NCBI RefSeq assembly: GCF_019049285.1
Contig: NZ_JAGMUL010000020.1
Location: forward strand, 36,293 to 100,292
Length of the DNA: 64,000 bases
Direction of reading: 5' to 3'
From: Streptomyces sp. AC550_RSS872
GTDB taxonomy: Bacteria > Actinomycetota > Actinomycetes > Streptomycetales > Streptomycetaceae
This document shows positions 17,654-25,833 of the stretch, in pieces; within the stretch, counting starts at the first letter, position 1; every line of letters begins with the position of its first letter. The notes under the pieces were generated by a model, which was not told the DNA's origin, did not search any database, and saw only the letters and a list, made by a program, of their open reading frames with translations. The translations under genes and the position numbers were made by a program.

Positions 17654-18663
17654 CGGGCCTTCTTCCGGGAGATCTGGTCGACGGTCACCGCGAGGATCAC
17701 CAGCACACCGGTGATCAGCGTCTGGTAGATGGAGGCGACGCCCATCAGTTGCAGGCCGTTGCGGAAGACACCGACGATGAGGACGCCGATGAAGGTGCCC
17801 AGGACCGAGCCGCGTCCGCCGAAGAGGCTGGTGCCGCCGAGGACCACGGCGGTGATGCTGTCGAGGTTGTCGGTCTGGCCCGCCTGGGGGTCACCGACTC
17901 CGGTGCGGGAGATGAGCAGCAGGGCTGCGATGCCGTAGAGCAGACCGGCCACGGTGTAGACGCCGATGGTCAGGCGGGAGGTGCGGATGCCGTTCAGCCG
18001 CGCCGCCTCCGGGCTGTTGCCCAGCGCGTAGACGTGCCGGCCCCAGCTGGTGCTGCTCAGGGCGTAGGCGAGGAGGAGGAACAGGGCGATCGTGACCAGC
18101 GAGCCGTAGGTGATGTCGGTGTTGCCGAGCGGGAAGGTCTGCCCGAGGGCCGTCAGCGGGCCGGGCAGGTTGGTGACCGTCTGCTCCTCGGAGTAGATGT
18201 GGGTCAGTGCGAACGCCACGTTGAGCATGCCGAGGGTGACGATGAACGGCGGCAGCGGGATCTTCTGCACCAGCGCCCCGTTGAGCAGGCCGAAGCCGCC
18301 GCAGACGACCAGGCCCAGTGCGATGGCGGCGAGCGGTGGCAGGGAGCCCTCAGCCGCCATCTTGGCGATCATGATGCTGCCGAACGCCATCACGGCACCG
18401 CAGGACAGGTCGATGCCCGCGGTGAGGATGATCAGCGTCTGGCCGATGGCGAGCGTGCCGACGACCATGACCTGCTGCACGATCAGCGAGAAGTTGCCGC
18501 CCGTGAGGAACTGATCGGTCGAGAAGGAGAAGAAGACGCAGGCCAGCAGGAGGGCGACGAGTGGCCCGGTGGTCGGTGTCGTGAGCAGTCTGCGGGCCGT
18601 GGTCGGCGCTTTGAGCTCGGCGTAAGGCGAGGACGTGCTCGGAGGCGTGGACGTGGCGGTCAT
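17650..18663 (-). CDS. Sugar ABC importer permease (RbsC/FrcC-like)
   Basis: 337 residues from ATG 18663 (AAGGA upstream). A hydrophilic N-terminus is followed by about nine or ten membrane helices. The TLIILTAGIDLSCGAVMAF block is the CUT2 permease signature, and VVLGGTSLFGGRGSVLGT is the conserved loop contacting the ATPase. It is separated from the upstream binding-protein gene by 155 bp holding a strong hairpin, and overlaps the ATPase gene by ATGA. Confidence 0.9.
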   Translation of the reverse strand: MTATSTPPSTSSPYAELKAPTTARRLLTTPTTGPLVALLLACVFFSFSTDQFLTGGNFSLIVQQVMVVGTLAIGQTLIILTAGIDLSCGAVMAFGSIMIAKMAAEGSLPPLAAIALGLVVCGGFGLLNGALVQKIPLPPFIVTLGMLNVAFALTHIYSEEQTVTNLPGPLTALGQTFPLGNTDITYGSLVTIALFLLLAYALSSTSWGRHVYALGNSPEAARLNGIRTSRLTIGVYTVAGLLYGIAALLLISRTGVGDPQAGQTDNLDSITAVVLGGTSLFGGRGSVLGTFIGVLIVGVFRNGLQLMGVASIYQTLITGVLVILAVTVDQISRKKAR

Positions 18664-18734
18664 GCGAAGTCCTTGTCGGGAGACAGAAGTCCTTGTCCTG
18701 CCTTGCCGGAGAACAGGGAGGACGAGGAGGCGAG

Positions 18735-18776
18735 GGGGCGGCCGTCCCCGGTCGGGGAGGCGGGGCCGGCCGCCCC
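18735..18776 (-). terminator. Attenuator-like hairpin between binding-protein and permease genes
   Basis: Outer stem GGGGCGGCCG (18735-18744) pairs with CGGCCGCCCC (18767-18776), with an inner stem TCCCC/GGGGA. No U-tract follows, as is usual in Streptomyces. In this position it would lower permease and ATPase expression relative to the abundant binding protein and protect the upstream mRNA. Confidence 0.6.
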
Positions 18777-18818
18777 GCTGAGGGGAGAGGCGGCGGACGT
18801 ACGGTCCTCGGGGGCGGC

Positions 18819-19841
18819 TCAGCCCCAGCAGTTCTCCAGGCCGTAGGCGGTGTCCTTGGACGTGACCCCGTCCTGCGCCTTGTCGGTGATCAGGGTGACG
18901 CCGGTGTCGGTGTAACCGGACGCCTTCTTGCCGTCCTTGGCGTACGTCACGACAGCCTTGACGCCCTCGGCGGCCATCTTCAGCGGGTACTGCTGCGAGG
19001 TCGCCGCGATCTTGCCGTCCTTGACCGCCTGGGTGCCGGTGCAGCCGCCGTCGACGGAGACGATCAGGACGTCCTTCTCCCGGCCCTTGGCCTTCAGCGC
19101 GGTGTACGCGCCCAGGGCGGCGGGCTCGTTGATGGTGTAGACGACGTTGATGCCGGGCTCCTTCTGGAGGCAGTTCTCCATCGCCGTCTGGCCCTTGGCC
19201 TGGTCGCCTCCGGTGTCCTGGGAGCAGACGACGGAGGGGTCGCCCTCCTTGACGCCGAAGCCCTTGAGGAAGCCGTTGTGCCGCTGGACGCCGACGGAGA
19301 CGCCCGGCGCGAGGTCGAGGGTGGCTATCTTCGCGGCCTTGCCCTTCATGGCGGCCTTGGCGTACTGGCCGATCAGCTCGCCGGCCTTGAGGTTGTCGGT
19401 GGCGAAGAGGGCGTCGACGGCGCTCTCCGGCTCGGTCGGGGTGTCCAGGGCGATGACCAGGACGCCCTTGGCCTTGGCCTTCTCGATCGCGGGCACGATC
19501 GCCTTGGAGTCGCTGGGGGTGATCAGGATGCCCTTCACACCGGCGGCGACCATGTTCTCGATGGCGGTGACCTGACCGGCGTTGTCCCCGTCGAACTTGC
19601 CCGCAGCGGTCATCAGCTGGACGCCGTCCGCCTTGGCGGCCTTCTCCGCACCCTCCTTCATCTTCACGAAGAACGGGTTGGTGTCGGTCTTGGTGATCAG
19701 GCCGACCTTGACGCTGCCCGAACCGGAGCCGACGGTGTCCGATCCGGAGCCGGATCCGCAGGCCGTCAGGGTGAGGGCTGCCAGGCCGGTGCACGCGGCG
19801 GCTCTGAGGAGGGCCGAGGGCAGACGAGGGGTGCGAGACAT
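18819..19841 (-). CDS. Sugar-binding lipoprotein (FrcB-like)
   Basis: 340 residues. Lipoprotein signal with lipobox LTAC (Cys near 28) and a Gly/Ser linker, then a periplasmic-binding-protein type I domain: [16 protein letters not shown], the [16 protein letters not shown] segment, and VIALDTP. Asn-Pro-Phe-Phe after the first strand and DTP around residue 135 are typical of ribose/fructose CUT2 receptors. It captures sugar outside the membrane for the permease and ATPase encoded downstream. Two operator copies lie 59-88 bp upstream of its start. Confidence 0.9.
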   Translation of the reverse strand: MSRTPRLPSALLRAAACTGLAALTLTACGSGSGSDTVGSGSGSVKVGLITKTDTNPFFVKMKEGAEKAAKADGVQLMTAAGKFDGDNAGQVTAIENMVAAGVKGILITPSDSKAIVPAIEKAKAKGVLVIALDTPTEPESAVDALFATDNLKAGELIGQYAKAAMKGKAAKIATLDLAPGVSVGVQRHNGFLKGFGVKEGDPSVVCSQDTGGDQAKGQTAMENCLQKEPGINVVYTINEPAALGAYTALKAKGREKDVLIVSVDGGCTGTQAVKDGKIAATSQQYPLKMAAEGVKAVVTYAKDGKKASGYTDTGVTLITDKAQDGVTSKDTAYGLENCWG

Positions 19842-19899
19842 GAAGGACTCCTGCGGGATCGCGAGCGGTGCGGCGGCATCGGAGCATGCCGTCCCGAGG

Positions 19900-19929
19900 T
19901 GTCATCGTTGACTTATGTCATCGTTGACA
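19900..19929. promoter_or_regulatory. Paired LacI operators between binding-protein and fructokinase genes
   Basis: TGTCATCGTTGACT (19900-19913) and TGTCATCGTTGACA (19916-19929) are direct repeats with a 16-bp period; each is a near-palindrome TGTCA...TGACA. They lie in the 222-bp divergent promoter region and could repress both directions. The same motif pair with the same period occurs at 21110-21139. Confidence 0.72.
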
Positions 19930-20063
19930 CTGCTTGCCGAGGATGATGGACTCCGCCTCCCGGCAACGTCAATGCCTTGCACCGGACACAAGTCCGTAAC
20001 GGCCGCGGCGGATGTCCGGTCCATGCCCGCTTACGCCTGTGCGTTCGCAGAGAAGAGCAGCCC

Positions 20064-21026
20064 ATGAGCCCGCGCCAGATCACCGTCCTGGGAGAGTGCG
20101 TCGCGGACGCGTTCACCGAACCCGCAGGCACCTCGAACGAACTCGCCCTGCGCGTCCTGCCGGGCGGCGGACCTGCGAACACGGCCGTCGCCCTGGCCCG
20201 CCTCGGCACCCCGGCCCGCTTCCTCGCGCGGCTGTCCGGCGATGTGTTCGGCCGCCTGTTCCGGGCGCACCTGGAGGCGTCCGGAGTGGACCTGTCGAGC
20301 GCTGTCGCGGCCGCGGAGCCCAGCACGCTGGCTGTGGCGGAGTTGGACGCCGAGGGGCAGGCCGCCTTCTCCTTCCATGCGCAGAACACGGCCGACTGGC
20401 AGTGGACCGCCGAGGAGTTGGCGGGGGTGGACCTGTCCGAGACCGCCTGCGTGCACACCGGGTCCCTGGCCCTGGTCCGGGAACCCGGCGCGGCGGTGGT
20501 GGAGGACTTCCTGGCGGCGGCAGCCCCTCGGGCGACCGTCAGCATCGACCCCAACGTCCGGCCGCTGCTGGTGGATCCCGAGGTCTACCGCGCCCGGCTG
20601 GCGCGCTGGTGCGAACTCGCCGATGTGCTCCGGCTGAGCGAGGACGACCTGGAACTCCTGCTGCCGGGCGCGCCGCCCGAGCAGGCGTGCGACATCTGGC
20701 ATGCGGCCGGAGCGCGGCTCGTCGTGATCACGCGCGGTGCCGACGGCGCCCTGGCCTCACTCGACGGCGAACGGCTGCACGTGCCCGCGGTGGCGACACG
20801 GGTCGTCGACACGGTGGGGGCAGGGGACTCCTTCGCTGCCGGGCTGTTGCACCACCTCGGGGCCCGTGGCCTCCTCGGCGGCCGGCTGGAGGAACTCCGC
20901 CTCGACGATGTCGCCGAAGCCTGCCGGTTCGCCGCTCAGGTCGCGGCCCTGACCTGCTCGGTTGCCGGCCCCAACCCGCCGTGGCAGAGCGAGTTGGCGA
21001 AGCTCGCGACAGTCGGGCGCGGATGA
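20064..21026 (+). CDS. Fructokinase-like PfkB-family sugar kinase
   Basis: 320 residues from ATG 20064. The PfkB N-terminal motif is GGGPANTAVALARLG (about 34-48), and the C-terminal signature DTVGAGDSFAAGLLHHL (about 250-266) carries the catalytic Asp in GAGDSF. Phosphate transfer from ATP to fructose is the likely reaction, feeding glycolysis with the product of the levanase and importer. The ribosome site is weak (AGAAGAG). It diverges from the importer operon across the paired LacI operators. Confidence 0.87.
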   Translation: MSPRQITVLGECVADAFTEPAGTSNELALRVLPGGGPANTAVALARLGTPARFLARLSGDVFGRLFRAHLEASGVDLSSAVAAAEPSTLAVAELDAEGQAAFSFHAQNTADWQWTAEELAGVDLSETACVHTGSLALVREPGAAVVEDFLAAAAPRATVSIDPNVRPLLVDPEVYRARLARWCELADVLRLSEDDLELLLPGAPPEQACDIWHAAGARLVVITRGADGALASLDGERLHVPAVATRVVDTVGAGDSFAAGLLHHLGARGLLGGRLEELRLDDVAEACRFAAQVAALTCSVAGPNPPWQSELAKLATVGRG

Positions 21027-21109
21027 ACGGGCAGCCAGGCCGCGCCGGGGAATCACGACCGCACCGTTGACGCGATCACCGGATTACCCCCATCATCGGG
21101 CCCACTTGG

Positions 21110-21139
21110 TGACATCGATGACACAAGTCAACGATGTCA
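21110..21139. promoter_or_regulatory. Paired LacI operators upstream of levanase
   Basis: TGACATCGATGACA (21110-21123) and AGTCAACGATGTCA (21126-21139) repeat the motif at 19900-19929, again with a 16-bp period; the second copy is inverted relative to the others. The pair lies 119 bp before the levanase ATG. Confidence 0.72.
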
Positions 21140-21257
21140 CCACCTCACCACCTTGCCAGGCGCTGTGGACGACGGCGCCGACGAGGCGTCACCTTTCCGT
21201 CCGTTCGTGCCGGGCAGCAGGCTCCGCAGCATGGACGGCCGCAGCACAGGAGACTCC

Positions 21258-23828
21258 ATGAGCTCTGGACGTGTATCCCGGCATGCCCGCACGCGGCTGT
21301 TCGCGGCGGTGGCGACCGTCTGCGCCCTGTCCGCAACCTCGCTCGCCGCCCAGGCCGTAGCTGCCGACACCCCCCGGTACCCGACGTACTCCGAGACCTA
21401 TCGCCCCCAGTTCCACTTCACCCCGGAGAAGAACTGGATGAACGACCCCAACGGCCTCGTGTACTACAAGGGCGAGTATCACCTCTTCTACCAGTACAAC
21501 CCGAACGGCAACTCCTGGGGTGACATGTCCTGGGGGCATGCGGTGAGCAAGGACCTCGTGCACTGGGAGGAGTTGCCGCTCGCCCTGTCGCACGACGACG
21601 AGGAGATGGTGTTCTCCGGCAGCGCGGTCGTTGACTGGAACAACACCACCGGGTTCGGCACGAAGAAGAACCCGCCCATGGTGGCGATCTACACCAGCGC
21701 CTACAAGAACGGCGGCAAGCAGGCCCAGTCGATTGCCTACAGCACCGACCGCGGCCGTACCTGGACCAAGTACCAGGGCAATCCCGTACTCGATATCGGT
21801 TCCAGGGAATTCCGCGACCCCAAGGTCCAGTGGTACGCGCCCACCAAGAGCTGGCTCATGACGGTGTCGCTGTCCACCGAGCACAAGGTGCAGTTCTACT
21901 CGTCCAGGAACCTCAAGGACTGGAAGCTGCAGAGCGAGTTCGGCCCGGCCGGTGCGACGGGCGGCGTGTGGGAGTGCCCCGACCTGTTCCCCCTCGCCGT
22001 CGACGGGGACCCGGACAACATCAAGTGGGTACTGGTCGTCAACATCAACCCCGGAGGTATCGCGGGCGGTTCGGCCGCCCAGTACTTCATCGGCGACTTC
22101 GACGGCAAGAAGTTCACCGCCGAGGACAAGGGCACCTACACACCGCCCGCCGGCCAGGTCGTGCAGGACTTCGAGAGCGGCGACTTCGGTGCGTGGACGA
22201 CCACCGGCACCGCGTTCGGCCAGGCGCCGGCAGCCGGGGCACTGGACGGTCAGGGGACGGTCGACGGCTTCGACGGCAAGGGCCTCGCCAACAGCTTCCA
22301 CGCGGGCGACGGCGCCACCGGCACCCTCACCTCACCCGAATTCACCGTCGACAAGCGCTACTTGAACTTCAAGGTCGGCGGCGGCCGGCACGCGCACGTG
22401 CCCGGAACCGTCATGGAGCAGGGACCGCCGCCCGAGGGCACGGTCCTCACCGACTTCGAGGGCGGCACCTACGGCAGCTGGACGACAACCGGGAACGCCT
22501 TCGGCGCCGCACCGGCCGCAGGCACCCTGCCCAACCAGCAAGAGGTCTCGGGATTCCTGGGCGACGGCCTGGTCAACACCTTCCTGAACGGCGACTCCAC
22601 GACCGGCGCCCTCACCTCACCCGAGTTCACCATCGACAAGGACTATGTCAACTTCCTCATCGGCGGCGGCAACCATCCCGCCGGCTCCGACAACCCCACC
22701 GCCGTCGAACTCCTCGTCGACGGCCAGGTGGTCCGCAGCGCCACCGGACAGGACGCCGAGGCACTCAACTGGGCTTCCTGGGACGTCCGCGACATCGCCG
22801 GGAAGAAGGCCCAGATAAGAATCGTCGACGACAACACCGGCGGCTGGGGCCACATCAACGTCGACCACATCATGCTGTCCGACACCCAGGCCAAGCCGGT
22901 CTCCCAGGAGACGTCCGTCAACCTGATCGTCGACGGCCAGGTGGTCCGCAGCGCCACCGGCTCCAACAGCGAGACGCTGGACTGGGCTTCCATCGACATG
23001 CGCCCCTACGTCGGCAAGAAGGCGCAGATCCAGGTCGTCGACATGAACACCGCCGGCTGGGGACACATCCTCGCCGACCGGTTCACCGCCGCTGACACCC
23101 CCGCCCTCTCCGTCGTGCAGCGCGCCGACTGGGCCGACTACGGCAAGGACTACTACGCGGCCGTGTCCTGGGAGAACGCACCGGGCGGCAAGCGGTACAT
23201 GGTCGGCTGGATGAACAACTGGGACTACAGCGGCGCCATCCCCACCCACCCCTGGCGTGGCGCGCAGAGCATCCCTCGCGAAATGGCCCTGCGCACCATC
23301 GACGGCCGTGTCCGGCTGACCAGCAAGCCGGTGAACAGCCTGACGTCCCTGCGGCACAAGCGGCCGGTGTCCGCGGCCGGGATCACCGTCAAGAACACCT
23401 CCCAGCCCCTGATCGGCCCCGCGGCCAAGGGCAAGGCGCTCGACATCGAGGCGACCTTCTCCCTCAGGGACGCCGAACGGTTCGGCCTGAAGGTGCGCAC
23501 CGGCGCCGGGGGAGAGGAGACCGTCATCGGGTACGACGCCACGACGCAGGAGTTGTACGTCGACCGCACCCACTCCGGTGCCGTGGACTTCAACAGCACC
23601 TTCCCCGGCGTCCAGACCGCCCCGCTGAAGGCCAGGAACGGCAAGGTGAAGGTGCGGATCCTCGTCGACTGGTCGTCCGTCGAGGTCTTCGGCGGCAGCG
23701 GCGAGGCCGTGATCACCGACCAGATCTTCCCCGACCCCGCCAGCCAGGGAGTGCAGGTCTTCGCCGAGAACGGCTCGGTGAAGCTGGACCACGCCCGGGT
23801 CTGGCACCTCGACTCCATCCACGACTGA
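21258..23828 (+). CDS. Secreted GH32 levanase with nested carbohydrate modules
   Basis: 856 residues from ATG 21258 (AGGAG upstream). Residues 1-36 are a signal peptide. The GH32 propeller starts with WMNDPNG (nucleophile Asp63), then FRDPK (Asp187) and ECPD (acid/base Glu239). From about 300 to 615 the propeller is interrupted. Half of a beta-sandwich module (FESGDFGAWTTTG) leads to a complete second copy (FEGGTYGSWTTTG ... GGWGHINVDHIM, about 396-545), after which the second half of the first module (NLIVDGQVVRSATG ... AGWGHILADRF) resumes. The propeller then continues (YYAAVSWENAPGGKRYMVGW) and ends in the GH32 C-terminal beta-sandwich. It should cut levan or inulin-type fructan outside the cell. 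Paired LacI operators precede it. Confidence 0.9.
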   Translation: MSSGRVSRHARTRLFAAVATVCALSATSLAAQAVAADTPRYPTYSETYRPQFHFTPEKNWMNDPNGLVYYKGEYHLFYQYNPNGNSWGDMSWGHAVSKDLVHWEELPLALSHDDEEMVFSGSAVVDWNNTTGFGTKKNPPMVAIYTSAYKNGGKQAQSIAYSTDRGRTWTKYQGNPVLDIGSREFRDPKVQWYAPTKSWLMTVSLSTEHKVQFYSSRNLKDWKLQSEFGPAGATGGVWECPDLFPLAVDGDPDNIKWVLVVNINPGGIAGGSAAQYFIGDFDGKKFTAEDKGTYTPPAGQVVQDFESGDFGAWTTTGTAFGQAPAAGALDGQGTVDGFDGKGLANSFHAGDGATGTLTSPEFTVDKRYLNFKVGGGRHAHVPGTVMEQGPPPEGTVLTDFEGGTYGSWTTTGNAFGAAPAAGTLPNQQEVSGFLGDGLVNTFLNGDSTTGALTSPEFTIDKDYVNFLIGGGNHPAGSDNPTAVELLVDGQVVRSATGQDAEALNWASWDVRDIAGKKAQIRIVDDNTGGWGHINVDHIMLSDTQAKPVSQETSVNLIVDGQVVRSATGSNSETLDWASIDMRPYVGKKAQIQVVDMNTAGWGHILADRFTAADTPALSVVQRADWADYGKDYYAAVSWENAPGGKRYMVGWMNNWDYSGAIPTHPWRGAQSIPREMALRTIDGRVRLTSKPVNSLTSLRHKRPVSAAGITVKNTSQPLIGPAAKGKALDIEATFSLRDAERFGLKVRTGAGGEETVIGYDATTQELYVDRTHSGAVDFNSTFPGVQTAPLKARNGKVKVRILVDWSSVEVFGGSGEAVITDQIFPDPASQGVQVFAENGSVKLDHARVWHLDSIHD

Positions 23829-23843
23829 CAAGGACACCAGACC

Positions 23844-24137
23844 GTGAAGAAAACCCTGCTCGCCGAGTTCACCGCCCGTCAGGGAGCGGAGGACGAGGTC
23901 GGCCGCCTGATCCGGGACTACGCCGTGAAGGTGCGCGAGGAGGAAGGCAACCTCGCCTTCGACGTCTACACCAAGGCGTCCCATCCACGTGCCTACTGGA
24001 TCTTCGAGGTGTACCGGGACGAGGACGCCTTCCAAGCGCACCTGAAGGCGCCGTACGGTGGCCCGTTCAACACCGCACTCTCTCCGCTGATCGAGGAGGA
24101 CGCCTCCGTGCTGACGTTCCTGGATCCGGTGGCCTGA
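23844..24137 (+). CDS. Antibiotic-biosynthesis monooxygenase (ABM) domain protein
   Basis: 97 residues, full length for the ABM dimeric ferredoxin-like fold: LLAEFTARQGAEDEV, EEGNLAFDVY, PRAYWIFEVYRDEDAFQAHL. Families with this fold include small quinol monooxygenases and YgiN/LsrG-like proteins. GTG 23844 follows the levanase stop by 15 bp with AAGGA between, so it is co-transcribed with levanase. Its role in fructan use is not obvious; LsrG-like isomerase or oxygenase activity on a sugar-derived compound is possible. Confidence 0.8.
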   Translation: MKKTLLAEFTARQGAEDEVGRLIRDYAVKVREEEGNLAFDVYTKASHPRAYWIFEVYRDEDAFQAHLKAPYGGPFNTALSPLIEEDASVLTFLDPVA

Positions 24138-24212
24138 CCCATCGGCGCGGGCTTGCCTCGCGGGCCCGCGCCGCACGCGGGGACCTCGACCACAACCCAG
24201 CAGGGGGGCCTG

Positions 24213-24350
24213 GTGGCTGAGGCCGCACGTCTGCTCCGCACAGGCAGCGAGCAGCACCACGTCGACAAGATGCTCAGAGATCGCGGCGTCGGGTTCTTGG
24301 ATCGAGGCCGCATCCTCACCGAAGCCAAGAAACTCAGCAGACCCCCCTAA
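24213..24350 (+). CDS. Small hypothetical protein
   Basis: 45 residues from GTG 24213, with a strong AGGGGGG site 5-10 bases upstream. Helical and charged: VAEAARLLRTGS, VDKMLRDRGVGF, DRGRILTEAKK. No family recognised. It follows the ABM gene by 75 bp. The ribosome site and amphipathic pattern favour a real gene, but the short length leaves doubt. Confidence 0.4.
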   Translation: MAEAARLLRTGSEQHHVDKMLRDRGVGFLDRGRILTEAKKLSRPP

Positions 24351-24453
24351 GGATCAACGCCGTCGCGTTTGCAGGCGGGGGCGTGATGCGAGTCCGCCTT
24401 CCATGACGTAGATCTCGCACGGAGAGAGTGTAGGTCTGGGCGGTTTGCGGCTG

Positions 24454-24525
24454 TTTCCAGAGCAGCGCCTTGCGGTCCCGCCGCAGTCTTCCGTGCAGGT
24501 TGTCCTTCGCGAATTCATCGATCAT
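24454..24525 (-). pseudogene. N-terminal fragment of a DUF664/DinB-type protein
   Basis: ATG 24525 starts MIDEFAKDNLHGRLRRD and RKALLWK, the conserved opening of DUF664 (DinB-superfamily) proteins. Similarity stops after 24 residues. About 350 bp around it (24351-24706) hold nothing else recognisable. Confidence 0.5.
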
Positions 24526-24706
24526 GCGGCATGAACCTTCCATGGGATGTTCATGGTCTCAAGATCCCGTACGTGGTCCGCAACGGCTGGCAGAGCCGAG
24601 GCTCAGGACTCCGAGGAAGCTGTATCTGAGCCCCACATGACAAGTTGAGTGGTACTGCGGTGCAGGTCATGGGCCTACCGAAGTCGCTCTTGCGGTACCC
24701 ACTGGG

Positions 24707-25354
24707 TCAGAGGTCGCGCGCCCGTACGTGCAGGTGACCGGCAAGGGGGTATACGGGCGGTGCCGCGGGCAGGAGCGTGGTCAGTTCGTACCCGCTCTTC
24801 TGCGCGACGCGGCATGATGCTGTGTTGTCAGCTTGGTGCAGGAGCTCAAGGCGCGTCAGTCCGTCACCGCGGAAGGCGGCGAAGGCCCAGTCCGTCAGCA
24901 CGTGCAGTGCTCGGGGCGCTATCCCCCGGCCGCGTGCATGCGCCGCGGTCCAGTACCCGACCTCGGCGGACGGAACGCCCGAGGTGACGTTCTTGAGGAC
25001 CACGTGACCTGTCAACTGTCCTTCAGCGCTCCCAGCTTGCGGTTCCACGATGGCGAATCCGAAGCGGTCCCCCGCCTCCCATCCCTGTTGCTGGTCCTGG
25101 ACCCACCGTGCCGCGCTGGCGTCGTCGTCCACGGCTGAGCTCGTCCAGCGGCGCAGGGCGTCATCCCGATACAGCTCGAGCAGGGCGGCAGCGTCTGCAT
25201 GGCTCCAGGGACGCAGTATGAGAGCGGGGGCTGACGGGGTGGCGTCTGCCTCCAGGCGTGCAGCGATCTTGTCCATCGGCCGAGCGTATGTGGCTGTAGC
25301 GGCTTTCAGTGCTTCGTCTGGCTGTGCGGCGGGGCTGTGAGGCTGTTGCTTCAT
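24707..25354 (-). CDS. GNAT-family N-acetyltransferase
   Basis: 215 residues if it starts at ATG 25354, which overlaps the upstream stop codon (ATGA). An internal ATG at 25276 would give 189 residues, but has no ribosome site. The RimJ/RimL-like GNAT fold is clear: LILRPWSHADAAALLELY, VEPQAG...GHVVLKN, VGYWTAAHARGRGIAPRAL (acetyl-CoA loop R-G-x-G-x-A) and LELLHQADNTASCRVAQKSGYE. It transfers acetyl to an amine, possibly a protein N-terminus, small molecule or antibiotic. Its coupling to a MerR-fragment gene is discussed in that entry. Confidence 0.85.
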   Translation of the reverse strand: MKQQPHSPAAQPDEALKAATATYARPMDKIAARLEADATPSAPALILRPWSHADAAALLELYRDDALRRWTSSAVDDDASAARWVQDQQQGWEAGDRFGFAIVEPQAGSAEGQLTGHVVLKNVTSGVPSAEVGYWTAAHARGRGIAPRALHVLTDWAFAAFRGDGLTRLELLHQADNTASCRVAQKSGYELTTLLPAAPPVYPLAGHLHVRARDL

Positions 25355-25764
25355 CGAGCCGCCCGCATTCGCAGAGCTGTGACGGACCAGTCGATCACCG
25401 GGGCGAGGCGTTCCGGCGCCGGCCGGCCGTTGATCAGCGCGAGCAGCTGGAAGTACTGGTCCCTGCGCGGATCGCTCGCGGCTTCCAGACGGTGCAGCAG
25501 CCATCGGTGCAGCTCGGTGTCATCGGGGCGGCCGTGGGCGAGCGCGCAGTGGGCGGTGAGCGCCGCGACGATGGGATCGGCCTGGGGCGAATCCGGGCTG
25601 ATGCCGCACGCCACGGGACTGGCCACCGCCAGGGCAGTTCTGTGGCGCCAGGCCCGCACGCCCGGCCCCAGACTGCCGTCGTGCCGTCCCTGGGCGGCCC
25701 AGACAGGCCGGCCGCCTCCGGCCGCGGCCTGCTCGATGTCACCGAGTCGTACTGGCTCTTCCAC
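25351..25764 (-). CDS. MerR-associated effector-domain protein lacking a DNA-binding domain
   Basis: 137 residues. The C-terminal two thirds (SPQADPIVAALTAH, LHRWLLHRLEAAS, YFQLLALINGRP) match the helical region that follows the MerR DNA-binding domain in the regulator at 34921 (SPAADPIVTTIVER, YWQLLCIINGRP). The N-terminal MerR helix-turn-helix is absent, and the first 45 residues look unrelated. It may be a truncated regulator or a free-standing sensor. The stop overlaps the GNAT start by ATGA, so the two are coupled. Confidence 0.5.
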   Translation of the reverse strand: MEEPVRLGDIEQAAAGGGRPVWAAQGRHDGSLGPGVRAWRHRTALAVASPVACGISPDSPQADPIVAALTAHCALAHGRPDDTELHRWLLHRLEAASDPRRDQYFQLLALINGRPAPERLAPVIDWSVTALRMRAAR

Positions 25765-25833
25765 CAGGCATGCCTTCCGGGGATTTCCGGGGTTCGTAGT
25801 AGCTGACGCTTCCTCAGGGGGTGATCATTTTTG

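Noticed and set aside
17650..19905. 751-codon minus open frame joining permease and binding-protein region
   Set aside because: The first ~410 codons are a shadow of the binding-protein gene; the permease itself starts at ATG 18663 with a ribosome site.
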